Made by a program: the position numbers and the translations under genes | Shown here: one piece after another, positions 16,657 through 23,636 of the stretch | Numbering within the stretch: position 1 is the stretch's first letter | Layout: every line of letters starts with the position of its first letter | IMG/VR virus record: IMGVR_UViG_3300020457_000071 | Coordinates: 1 to 28,011 of that record | Strand: one strand, 5' to 3' | From: a virus | DNA: 28,011 nt | The notes under the pieces: generated by a model | Told to the model about the DNA's origin: nothing | Database searches by the model: none | What the model saw: the letters and a program-made list of their open reading frames with translations, nothing else

Positions 16657-16878
16657 ATGATGGAAGAACTCGTCAATATGATCGCAACAGATGCGTCTGC
16701 TGCCGACATTAGTGATCAAATCAAAGATATTCTTTACGCAAAATCTGCAGAAAGAATAGATGGTTTGCGTCCATATGCTTCTAATGATCTGTTTGGTAAC
16801 TTACAGGAACCAGAAGTAGAAGCTGAGATGGAAACTGAAGTCGAAGATCAACCCGAAGAGGAAGGAACTAATGACTAG
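16657..16878 (+). CDS. 67: Prohead core protein gp67
   Basis: 73 residues (72 if the second ATG at 16660 is used), against 80 in T4. It has an N-terminal helical half (MEELVNMIATDASAADISDQ, then IKDILYAKSAERIDGL) and a very acidic C-terminus (EPEVEAEMETEVEDQPEEEG), the composition of T4 gp67. It sits where gene 67 sits in T4, between 20 and 21. gp67 is part of the internal core that shapes the prohead and is cut up by gp21; L49-Q-E51 fits the protease consensus. It overlaps the next ORF by eight bases. Confidence 0.8.
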   Translation: MMEELVNMIATDASAADISDQIKDILYAKSAERIDGLRPYASNDLFGNLQEPEVEAEMETEVEDQPEEEGTND

Positions 16879-17134
16879 ATTATTACCTCTAGCACAAAAA
16901 GCAGCACTATCGACAGGTAGTGGTCAGGCAACAGATGTTGATAAAGCAACTGTGGTTAGAGTGGTAGCAACTGCAGGTAATGCGGTGGTAATTCGCACAG
17001 ATTCTAGCGGTAATATCATTGGTTCTTTTACTCAACTAAACAACACATCTGAGTTGGTTGAGAAAAATGCTTCGGACAAAATCTATGTAACAGGCAACGC
17101 TGTTGAAGTTGCTAAGGTAGGATTTACTAACTAA
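16871..17134 (+). CDS. Unknown small protein in the prohead cluster
   Basis: 87 residues lying where T4 has gene 68, but without evident similarity to that core protein. The composition is Val/Ala/Thr/Asn-rich with beta-strand character (TVVRVVATAGNAVVIRTDSS, then GSFTQLNNT), so a small beta-sandwich or capsid-decoration fold is possible. No cysteines, signal or membrane segment. It starts inside the end of gp67 (ATGACTAG) and ends four bases before gp21, so it is surely made with the head proteins. A structural role is inferred. Confidence 0.6.
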   Translation: MTRLLPLAQKAALSTGSGQATDVDKATVVRVVATAGNAVVIRTDSSGNIIGSFTQLNNTSELVEKNASDKIYVTGNAVEVAKVGFTN

Positions 17135-17138
17135 ACCA

Positions 17139-17789
17139 ATGAAGTTAATCACAGAACAGATAGATGATGTAGAAGTTATCGTTGAAAATAGAAACGGTAA
17201 AAAATCTATGTTTATTGAAGGTATCTTTTTACAAGGAGATATCAAAAACCGCAACGGTCGAATGTATCCAATGGAAACTCTACGCAGAGAAGTCGGAAGA
17301 TACAATGAAGCATTTGTGGAATCTGGTCGTGCAGTTGGCGAACTTGGTCACCCAGAAGGTCCTACAGTCAACCTCGATCGTGTCTCGCATAAAATTGTTT
17401 CACTTAAAGAAAGTGGATCTAATTATGTGGGTAAAGCAAAAATTCTATCTACTCCTATGGGTAAGATAGCACAAAACTTGATTGACGAGGGAGTAAAACT
17501 TGGAGTTTCCTCTCGTGGTCTTGGCACATTGTCAACAAACAATGAGGGAGTAAAAATTGTTTCTGACGACTTTACTCTTGCTACTGCTGCTGATATCGTT
17601 GCTGATCCTTCTGCCCCTGATGCTTTCGTTCAAGGAATAATGGAAGGAAAAGACTGGGTTTGGGATGGCGGTGTTGTCAGAGAACAACTCGCAAGAAAAA
17701 CTTACAGACAAGTAAACACTCTTGTAGATAATAAACAACTTGAAGAAAACAAGTTAGGACTGTTCCAACAGTTCTTATCAAATCTATAA
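17139..17789 (+). CDS. 21: Prohead core protease gp21
   Basis: 216 residues, against 212 in T4. Conserved blocks: FLQGDIKNRNGRMYPMETLR, GELGHPEGPTVNLDRVSHKI with the likely catalytic His (H71), and KLGVSSRGLGTLS with the likely catalytic Ser (S124 or S125), then TAADIVADPSAPDAFVQGIM. It is a herpesvirus-assemblin-like serine protease which, once the prohead is complete, cuts the scaffold and trims gp23 after (I/L)xE. The C-terminal part is probably removed on activation, as in T4. It follows the previous stop by four bases with no clear ribosome site, suggesting coupling. Confidence 0.95.
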   Translation: MKLITEQIDDVEVIVENRNGKKSMFIEGIFLQGDIKNRNGRMYPMETLRREVGRYNEAFVESGRAVGELGHPEGPTVNLDRVSHKIVSLKESGSNYVGKAKILSTPMGKIAQNLIDEGVKLGVSSRGLGTLSTNNEGVKIVSDDFTLATAADIVADPSAPDAFVQGIMEGKDWVWDGGVVREQLARKTYRQVNTLVDNKQLEENKLGLFQQFLSNL

Positions 17790-17797
17790 GATCACTA

Positions 17798-17805
17798 AAT
17801 AAATA
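17798..17805 (+). promoter_or_regulatory. Late promoter for gp22 (AATAAATA)
   Basis: AATAAATA, in a CTAAATAAATAC context just past the gp21 stop, 35 bases before the gp22 ATG, which has its own GGAG ribosome site (17827-17830). It would drive the scaffold and major capsid genes. Confidence 0.65.
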
Positions 17806-17840
17806 CAGATTAACTAAGATCTATTCGGAGAACATCGGAA

Positions 17841-18941
17841 ATGGCCGCTAAGGAATTAAACGAAATGGACAATCCTGTAACAAGGGGTGCGAAAGCTGGC
17901 GATCCTATGAAGAAAGTTGACGACTCCACATCACCTGGAGCATCAGCATCTTATGAGGATCTCGGAGGACCTACACCTCAGAACTACAAGTCCACAGATA
18001 ACTCTGCTGCACTTAAAGCAGCATCAGTTAAGACGGTAAAAGATATCGTCAATAAAGGTGCAAAACCTGCACAAGGAATGCAGTCTATAGGAACAGAAGT
18101 CCTAAAGCAAGGTGACAATGTTGACGCAGATGAGTCTGCTGAAGTTGTTGCTGAAAACCCTGATACAGAGGAAACCACAGTGAACGAAGAGGAAGCACCT
18201 ACAATCAATGTAGAAGAAGACCTTAATGCGTTATTCGGTGGTGAGGAACTTTCAGAAGAATTCCAAGAAAAAGCTAAAACAATTTTTGAAGCTGCGGTAA
18301 CCGCAAAGGTTAACGAAATTCAAGAAGCGATGACCGAAGAATACGAGAAGACTTTAACAGAGCACCTAGAGGGTGTTAAGTCTGAGTTAATTGAGCGTAC
18401 AGATGCATACCTTGAGTATGTGTCCGATGAGTGGCTCAAAGAAAATGCGATTGAAGTCGAGCATGGTCTTAAGACCGAAATGACTGAATCATTCCTTCAA
18501 GGTATGAAGGGACTTTTTGAAGATCATTATGTATCAATCCCTGACGATAAATATGATGTGCTAGAAAGCATGGTAAATAAACTTGATGATATGGAAGGCA
18601 AGCTCAATGAGCAGATAGAGAAAAACATCTCTCTCAACCAGAGACTCGGAGAATCTACAGCAGATGGTATTTTCAGTGAAGTATCCGAAGGACTGGCAGA
18701 GACACAAAAGGAGAAGTTAAGATCTCTAGCTGAAGGAATAGAGTTTGAGGGTGAAGAAGCTTACCGTGAGAAAGTTATTACACTAAGAGAATCTTATTTC
18801 CCAAGTAATAACAAGTCAAAGGTTTCAAGCAATAAATCCGAAACCATTTCGGAAGGTATAGCAAACGATGATCCTAGCGTAGATAACTCTGCTGCTATGA
18901 ATTCATACTTATCTGCCCTAAGTTTGGGTAATAACAAATAA
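17841..18941 (+). CDS. 22: Prohead scaffold protein gp22
   Basis: 366 residues, against 269 in T4; marine relatives are usually longer. An acidic, helical, coiled-coil-rich protein: a disordered Ser/Pro/Asp N-terminus (STSPGASASYEDLGGPTPQN), a Glu-rich middle (NEEEAPTINVEEDLNALFGG) and long helices with heptad character (FQEKAKTIFEAAVTAKVNEI onward). It forms the core around which gp23 assembles and is then degraded. Several sites fit the gp21 consensus: I160-Q-E162, L172-T-E174, L285-A-E287 and L296-A-E298. It lies directly before gp23, as in T4. Confidence 0.92.
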   Translation: MAAKELNEMDNPVTRGAKAGDPMKKVDDSTSPGASASYEDLGGPTPQNYKSTDNSAALKAASVKTVKDIVNKGAKPAQGMQSIGTEVLKQGDNVDADESAEVVAENPDTEETTVNEEEAPTINVEEDLNALFGGEELSEEFQEKAKTIFEAAVTAKVNEIQEAMTEEYEKTLTEHLEGVKSELIERTDAYLEYVSDEWLKENAIEVEHGLKTEMTESFLQGMKGLFEDHYVSIPDDKYDVLESMVNKLDDMEGKLNEQIEKNISLNQRLGESTADGIFSEVSEGLAETQKEKLRSLAEGIEFEGEEAYREKVITLRESYFPSNNKSKVSSNKSETISEGIANDDPSVDNSAAMNSYLSALSLGNNK

Positions 18942-18971
18942 CAATTTCCACAAATTCAATTCTAAAGTACA

Positions 18972-20417
18972 ATGTACAATGCCGAAAAGATTATGGAAAA
19001 GTGGGCTCCTCTGCTAGATGCAGATGGAGTAGATCCTATTAAGGACGCTCACCGCAGATCCGTAACCGCAGTTCTTTTAGAGAACCAAGAAAAGTTTTTA
19101 GCAGAGCAATCTGCATTTGAGAACGGAACCTCAATGCTAACTGAGGCAGCACCTACCAACTCTGGTAATGCTGTTGGTGCATCAGGTGGTTTCAGTGGTA
19201 CAGCAACCGCTTCAGGTCCTGTAGCAGGTTTCGACCCAGTTCTTATCAGTTTAATCCGTCGTTCAATGCCTAACCTCGTAGCATACGAGTTAGCAGGTGT
19301 TCAACCAATGAACGGACCTACTGGTTTGATCTTCGCAATGAGATCTAGATTTACAAATCAGTCTGGGGACGAAGCATTCTTCAACGAACCAGAATCAGCA
19401 TTCTCTGCTAACAAGGCAGGAACCAACATTGGTCAGGCAACTCAAGGTAACTATACTGCAGAGACTGGCGACGATGGTACAGTTGGTTTCGGTTCTACTG
19501 GTACACAGAGAGGAACAAACCCTGCAATCCTTGAGAACAACGCTTCTGATGCTGTACAAGCACAGTACTCAGTTGGTCAAGGTATGGCAACTGGAGACTC
19601 TGAAGCATTAGGCGATGGAGTTAACGGTGACTTCAACGAGATGGCATTCAGCATCGAGAAAGTTACTGTTACTGCTAAGTCTAGAGCACTAAAAGCAGAG
19701 TACAGTTTGGAACTTGCTCAAGACCTTAAGGCAATCCACGGATTGAACGCTGAGGCAGAGTTAGCAAACATACTTTCTTCAGAGATCCTTGCTGAAATTA
19801 ACAGAGAAGTTATCAGAACTATCTACAAAACTGCTGAAGCAGGTTCACAGGTCAATGTTGCAAACAACGGTTTCTTTAACCTAGATGTTGACTCCAATGG
19901 TAGATGGTCAGTTGAGAAGTTCAAAGGACTTCTGTTCAATATCGAAAGAGATGCCAACAGAATCGCACAGAGAACTCGTCGTGGCAAAGGAAACATCATC
20001 CTAACTTCAGCTGATGTTGCTTCCGCACTAACAATGGCAGGTGTACTTGATTACACTCCTGCACTTAATGCTAACCTACAAGTTGATGACACAGGCAATA
20101 CATTTGCAGGTACAATCAACGGTAAGTACAGAGTGTACATTGACCCATTCTCAGCAAACAGTGCTGCTAACCAGTACTATGTTGTTGGATACAAAGGTAC
20201 ATCACCTTACGACGCAGGATTATTCTACTGCCCATATGTACCACTACAGATGGTAAGAGCAGTTGGGGAGAACAGTTTCCAACCTAAAATTGGTTTCAAG
20301 ACAAGATACGGTCTTGTTTCAAACCCATTCGCAGAAGGAACCACACAAGGTCTTGGTAGAATTACTTCTAACAGTAACAGATACTACCAGAGAACTGTTG
20401 TTCAGAACCTCATGTAA
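18972..20417 (+). CDS. 23: Major capsid protein gp23
   Basis: 481 residues, against 521 in T4. Signature blocks: GFDPVLISLIRRSMPNLVAY, then ELAGVQPMNGPTGLIFAMRS, the ALKAEYSLELAQDLKAIHGL segment, RTRRGKGNIILTSADVASAL, and GLVSNPFAEGTTQGLGRITS near the end. The HK97-fold shell protein. The N-terminal 58 residues are the part removed by gp21, with the predicted cut at L56-T-E58/A59. The start (ATGTACAATGCC) lies in a tandem TACAATG repeat with no canonical ribosome site, notable for the most abundant virion protein. A strong terminator follows. Confidence 0.97.
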   Translation: MYNAEKIMEKWAPLLDADGVDPIKDAHRRSVTAVLLENQEKFLAEQSAFENGTSMLTEAAPTNSGNAVGASGGFSGTATASGPVAGFDPVLISLIRRSMPNLVAYELAGVQPMNGPTGLIFAMRSRFTNQSGDEAFFNEPESAFSANKAGTNIGQATQGNYTAETGDDGTVGFGSTGTQRGTNPAILENNASDAVQAQYSVGQGMATGDSEALGDGVNGDFNEMAFSIEKVTVTAKSRALKAEYSLELAQDLKAIHGLNAEAELANILSSEILAEINREVIRTIYKTAEAGSQVNVANNGFFNLDVDSNGRWSVEKFKGLLFNIERDANRIAQRTRRGKGNIILTSADVASALTMAGVLDYTPALNANLQVDDTGNTFAGTINGKYRVYIDPFSANSAANQYYVVGYKGTSPYDAGLFYCPYVPLQMVRAVGENSFQPKIGFKTRYGLVSNPFAEGTTQGLGRITSNSNRYYQRTVVQNLM

Positions 20418-20437
20418 GACAAATAAATATATTTGTC
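20418..20437 (+). repeat. Perfect palindrome after gp23 holding a late promoter motif
   Basis: GACAAATA (20418-20425) and TATTTGTC (20430-20437) form a perfect 8-base inverted repeat around AATA, right after the gp23 stop. The motif AATAAATA (20422-20429) lies within it. As RNA it would be a hairpin protecting the gp23 transcript end; as DNA it could be a protein site or a late promoter. Confidence 0.7.
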
Positions 20438-20448
20438 CATACGGAATA

Positions 20449-20482
20449 GACAAAAAGACTCCTTCGGGGGTCTTTTTTTGTC
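20449..20482 (+). terminator. Rho-independent terminator after gp23
   Basis: AAAGACTCC (20454-20462), loop TTCG, then GGGGTCTTT (20467-20475) pair over nine positions (one G-T), followed by a T run ending at 20479. Outer GAC/GTC bases extend the stem with a small bulge. The UUCG tetraloop is typical of very stable bacterial terminators. It separates gp23 from the gp3-uvsY-uvsW block. Confidence 0.92.
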
Positions 20483-20488
20483 TTGAAA

Positions 20489-20496
20489 TATAAATA
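20489..20496 (+). promoter_or_regulatory. Perfect late promoter (TATAAATA)
   Basis: TATAAATA is an exact T4-type late promoter seven bases after the terminator, 23 bases before the 38-residue ORF. It restarts late transcription after the gp23 stop signal. Confidence 0.75.
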
Positions 20497-20518
20497 CAAA
20501 CATCTATTAAGAAATGTT

Positions 20519-20635
20519 ATGGATGATGACAGAGACTTGTTAGAGGAATTAAAAGAGGTGATAGCACAAGGACCTGTTATCTTTACTCCAGACGAGGAAT
20601 TTATTGAAAAAATAAACGATAAAAAAGAGGACTAA
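20519..20635 (+). CDS. 38-residue acidic micro-ORF
   Basis: The ORF encodes MDDDRDLLEELKEVIAQGPV and then IFTPDEEFIEKINDKKED: highly charged, probably two short helices around a Gly-Pro turn, with no membrane segment. It is the only ORF between the gp23 terminator and gp3, with a perfect late promoter just before it, which argues that it is expressed. Its end overlaps the motif ACTAAATA. An out-of-frame ATG five bases upstream stops after nine codons. Function unknown. Confidence 0.55.
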   Translation: MDDDRDLLEELKEVIAQGPVIFTPDEEFIEKINDKKED

Positions 20636-20638
20636 ATA
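20631..20638 (+). promoter_or_regulatory. Candidate late promoter for gp3 (ACTAAATA)
   Basis: ACTAAATA overlaps the micro-ORF stop, the same variant and placement as at 7218. The gp3-like start is 22 bases further on. Confidence 0.4.
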
Positions 20639-20657
20639 ACAGTAGGAAAGAACTGTT
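20638..20657 (+). promoter_or_regulatory. Hairpin presenting the gp3 ribosome site in its loop
   Basis: AACAGT (20638-20643) pairs perfectly with ACTGTT (20652-20657), leaving the loop AGGAAAGA. The stem's 3' arm lies between ribosome site and ATG (20661), so folding would shorten an over-long spacing. Confidence 0.4.
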
Positions 20658-20660
20658 TGA

Positions 20661-21233
20661 ATGACTAATTCCTTTTACGACAAACAAATAAAGAATAGGA
20701 ATTTTCTGTCTCCATCAGGGTTTCAGTTCAATCTTGCTAAAGCACCAAAGGTAGATTTTTTCTCTAACTCTACAAGAATACCTGGCATACAGTTGGGTAA
20801 TATTGATGTAGGAAATTATCTAAAAGTTGTTCCTGTACCAGGTGATCAAATACAATTTGAAGATCTTACTCTACAATTTTTGGTAGATGAAAATCTAGAA
20901 AATTATCTAGAGATTCATAATTGGATCTATGCATTAGGTTATCCTAAATCAGTTGATCAATTTATAACTTTAGCAAAAGATAGAGAAACTTCAGAGATAG
21001 ATAACTTGAAGCAATTTAGTGATGGCACTCTTACTGTATTGAACAGTAATTTTAACCCAATGGCATATGTCAAATTTAGTGACATGTTTCCAATATCACT
21101 ATCTACATTGGAGTTTACAGCAGGTGATTCTGATTACTCTTATTTTACAGCAACAGTTACATTCAAATATTTGATCTATGAAATCCTAGACACAAACTTT
21201 AGGGTGCGAACTACATCTATTAATTCACGATGA
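20661..21233 (+). CDS. 3: Tail completion protein, gp3-like (tube-fold family)
   Basis: 190 residues, against 176 for T4 gp3. The pattern NRNFLSPSGFQFNLAKAPKV, IPGIQLGNIDV, VPVPGDQIQFEDLTLQFLVD and IHNWIYALGYPKS is that of the tail-tube-like family (gp19, gp54, gp3). Being placed between gp23 and uvsY, it corresponds to the protein called gp3 in cyanophages, which in T4 ends the tail tube at the head-proximal end. The gene number rests on position as much as on sequence; another tube-fold tail protein is the alternative. It ends in an ATGA overlap with uvsY. Confidence 0.75.
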   Translation: MTNSFYDKQIKNRNFLSPSGFQFNLAKAPKVDFFSNSTRIPGIQLGNIDVGNYLKVVPVPGDQIQFEDLTLQFLVDENLENYLEIHNWIYALGYPKSVDQFITLAKDRETSEIDNLKQFSDGTLTVLNSNFNPMAYVKFSDMFPISLSTLEFTAGDSDYSYFTATVTFKYLIYEILDTNFRVRTTSINSR

Positions 21234-21652
21234 ATCTTGAAACTATACAAAGTATGTGGGAAACTGACTCACAGATTGATCAATTCAAAATACACGACGA
21301 AGCAGCAAAGATCCCAATGTTACACGCAAAGTATTGGGATGTTTACAATGCTCTAAAGTTATTAAAAGAGAAAGCAATATCACAAGAGTCTAAGGTTAGA
21401 CTAGAAAGACACAACTATTACACAGGAAAATCTGACCCCTCAGTGTATCAGGCCGAACCTTTTCCATATAAAGTAAGAGAGAAAGATTCGGTAAAAAGGT
21501 ACATGGATGCTGATGACAAGGTACAGACCATAACGCTGAAGATAAAATATTACGATGTAATGTTAACATACTTGGAAGATATTATCAAACAGATTAATAG
21601 CAGAGGGTTTCAATTAAAAAACATTATTGATTGGCAAAAACTATCAGGATGA
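21230..21652 (+). CDS. uvsY: Recombination mediator UvsY
   Basis: 140 residues, against 137 in T4. Characteristic features are the N-terminal ETIQSMWETDSQID, the KYWDVYNALKLLKEKA helix and the central PFPYKVREKDSVKRYMDADD, followed by a helical C-terminus (YYDVMLTYLEDIIKQIN). UvsY hexamers load the UvsX recombinase on gp32-covered single strands in recombination-dependent replication and repair. It overlaps gp3 (ATGA) and uvsW (ATGA), so these three are coupled. uvsX itself is not in the window. Confidence 0.93.
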   Translation: MNLETIQSMWETDSQIDQFKIHDEAAKIPMLHAKYWDVYNALKLLKEKAISQESKVRLERHNYYTGKSDPSVYQAEPFPYKVREKDSVKRYMDADDKVQTITLKIKYYDVMLTYLEDIIKQINSRGFQLKNIIDWQKLSG

Positions 21653-23136
21653 TGTCAGACATTATTATCTCAAAAAAGAATGAAGTCTATTTAAAGATTG
21701 TATCAGAACCTCATGTTGCTCATGAGTTGTCTGACCAATTTACATTTGATATACCTGGTGCAAAATACATGCCACAGTATAGGAAAAGACATTGGGATGG
21801 TAAGATAAGATTATTTAATTTACAAAAGGGAGAAATATATGTTGGATTACTTGACAAGATAGTATCGTTTTGTAAGAATCATAATTACGATTATAAATTT
21901 GAAGACAGTAAGTTCTATGGTACTCCATTTGAAGTCAATGATATGATTTCTATGGAGGGTGTCAAAGATTATATGAATGCTATATCTAAGATTCCTCCAA
22001 GAACTTATCAAATTGAGGGAGTATACGATGCTCTACGACACAATAGAAGACTATTGATAAGCCCAACAGCCTCTGGCAAATCGTTGATGATTTACTCATT
22101 AGTGAGGTACTTCGCAGAGCAAAAGAAAAAGACTCTGATAGTTGTTCCAACGACATCTCTGGTAGAGCAGATGCATAAGGACTTCGTATCCTATGGTTGG
22201 GATGCTGATACATATTGTTCTAAAATTTATGCGGGTCGTGAAAAAGAAGTAGATACTCCTGTTGTTATTACTACCTGGCAATCTATCTATAAACTTCCTA
22301 AGATATACTTTGAGAAGTTTGAAGTTGTTGTTGGTGATGAAGCACATCAGTTTAAATCAGCGTCGCTCGTAAAAATTATGACTAAACTTCATCAAGCAAA
22401 GTATCGTTATGGTTTTACTGGGACACTAGATGGTACACAGACACATAAACTTGTGTTAGAAGGACTGTTCGGACCTTCATATAAGACAGTTAAGACACAT
22501 GAATTGATGGAAAAGGGATATCTTGCTAAGTTAAATGCTAAAATTATACTGTTAAAACATCCTATGAGTGGTAAAGTATGTTTTGATACCTATGAGGAAG
22601 AGATACAATACCTTATATCGCATGAAAAAAGAAATAAATTCATTAAAAATTTAGCATTAGATCTTAAAGGTAACACTTTAATATTATATTCTAGGGTAGA
22701 AACCCACGGTCAGATCATATACGATCTCATAAATACTGATGATCGTAAAACATTCTTCATTCACGGGGGAGTAGATGTTGAAGATCGAGAACAAGTTCGT
22801 GAGATAACAGAGAAAGAAACAAATGCGATCATTGTTGCCTCTTATGGCACTTTTTCTACAGGAATTAACATTAAGAACTTACATAATGTCATCTTTGCAT
22901 CTCCTAGCAAGAGTAGAATACGCAATTTACAGAGCATTGGTAGGGTTCTAAGAAAAGGATCTAATAAATTTAAAGCAACTCTGTATGATATTGCAGACGA
23001 TTGCACAGTGACTTTACCAAATACAGAGACAAAAAGAAATTATACGCTGAATCATTTGGTAGAAAGAATTAAAATATATAATGAAGAACACTTTAATTAT
23101 GATCTTGTACGAGTATCGTTAAGGGATAAAAAATGA
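21649..23136 (+). CDS. uvsW: Recombination helicase UvsW
   Basis: 495 residues from ATG 21649. An N-terminal domain (GAKYMPQYRKRHWDGKIRLF) precedes a superfamily 2 helicase core: Q-like PPRTYQIEG (116-124), Walker A SPTASGKS (138-145), DEAH (230-233, VVVGDEAHQF), motif III GFTGTLDG (255-262), and a C-terminal domain with SYGTFSTGINIKNL and QSIGRVLRKG (motif VI). UvsW unwinds R-loops and branched recombination structures and in T4 helps the switch from origin-based to recombination-based replication. A TTG six codons earlier is a poorer start than the ATGA overlap with uvsY. It ends in an ATGA overlap with the 23133 gene. Confidence 0.96.
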   Translation: MMSDIIISKKNEVYLKIVSEPHVAHELSDQFTFDIPGAKYMPQYRKRHWDGKIRLFNLQKGEIYVGLLDKIVSFCKNHNYDYKFEDSKFYGTPFEVNDMISMEGVKDYMNAISKIPPRTYQIEGVYDALRHNRRLLISPTASGKSLMIYSLVRYFAEQKKKTLIVVPTTSLVEQMHKDFVSYGWDADTYCSKIYAGREKEVDTPVVITTWQSIYKLPKIYFEKFEVVVGDEAHQFKSASLVKIMTKLHQAKYRYGFTGTLDGTQTHKLVLEGLFGPSYKTVKTHELMEKGYLAKLNAKIILLKHPMSGKVCFDTYEEEIQYLISHEKRNKFIKNLALDLKGNTLILYSRVETHGQIIYDLINTDDRKTFFIHGGVDVEDREQVREITEKETNAIIVASYGTFSTGINIKNLHNVIFASPSKSRIRNLQSIGRVLRKGSNKFKATLYDIADDCTVTLPNTETKRNYTLNHLVERIKIYNEEHFNYDLVRVSLRDKK

Positions 23137-23552
23137 AAAAAGAAGATTCCTACTTTGTTTTTAAATTAGTTTCTGGAGAAGAAATTATTGCAACAACCAC
23201 TATGGATGACAGTGGTGTAGAACCTTGTTTCTTTATTGCCGAACCGCTAAAAGTAGAGTTGACTCATAAAGGTACAAGCACATTAGTTAGATTAGTTCCT
23301 TGGATAACTATTCCAGAGGATGATGAAATATATCGTTTGTCATTTGATAAAATTATTACCCTAAAAGAATTGGATAAAGATCATGAGATGGTAGCAGCAT
23401 ATGAGCATTATAACTTAGGAAGAAAATCCACGACCGCCAACCGTGTAGAACCTACTCCTAAAATGGGTTCATTAGGTAATGTAGATACTGCTAGAGTGTC
23501 TTTAGAAAAAATATTTGCTATAGATAAACCTGGAATATCAACTACAGTATGA
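23133..23552 (+). CDS. Unknown protein, possibly Sm-like, between uvsW and gp55
   Basis: 139 residues. The first ~80 (YFVFKLVSGEEIIATTTMDD, FFIAEPLKVEL, LVRLVPWITIPEDDEIYRLS, IITLKELDKD) read as a five-strand Sm/Hfq-like barrel: a strand with GEEI, a turn, an xxxxPxxV strand, and a last strand IITLKE. This is a fold guess from strand spacing only. The C-terminal ~55 residues are polar and probably disordered. Its start is an ATGA overlap with uvsW; its stop precedes the gp55 promoter. An RNA-binding regulator would fit, as would a replication accessory protein. Confidence 0.6.
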   Translation: MKKEDSYFVFKLVSGEEIIATTTMDDSGVEPCFFIAEPLKVELTHKGTSTLVRLVPWITIPEDDEIYRLSFDKIITLKELDKDHEMVAAYEHYNLGRKSTTANRVEPTPKMGSLGNVDTARVSLEKIFAIDKPGISTTV

Positions 23553-23587
23553 TCTTGAAACGCCTACAAGGCTATTGTACATACATT

Positions 23588-23615
23588 TTGCATTGTTGTC
23601 AAGCTGTGTTATAAT
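23588..23615 (+). promoter_or_regulatory. Sigma70-type promoter for gp55
   Basis: TTGCAT (23588-23593), a 16-base spacer and TATAAT (23610-23615), a perfect -10 with a TGT extension just before it. Transcription would start near 23622, giving a very short leader into AAAGGAG (23624-23630) and the gp55 ATG. It suits early or middle expression by the host sigma factor. Confidence 0.75.
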
Positions 23616-23623
23616 ATACACAG
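23604..23623 (+). promoter_or_regulatory. Operator-like dyad over the gp55 -10 box
   Basis: CTGTGT (23604-23609) and ACACAG (23618-23623) form a perfect 6-base inverted repeat with 8 bases between, covering the TATAAT. That is the size and place of a site for a dimeric repressor. No candidate regulator is identified. Confidence 0.4.
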
Positions 23624-23636
23624 AAAGGAGCATTAA

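Noticed and set aside
18930-18945. AACAAATAAC as a late promoter for gp23
   Set aside because: Too many differences from TATAAATA; gp23 is adequately served from the gp22 promoter.
23552-23587. GCCT/AGGC mini-hairpin as a terminator before gp55
   Set aside because: Only four pairs and no T run after it.
23595-23615. TTGTCA as -35 box of the gp55 promoter
   Set aside because: Only eight bases separate it from the -10; TTGCAT at 23588 gives a usual 16-base spacer.
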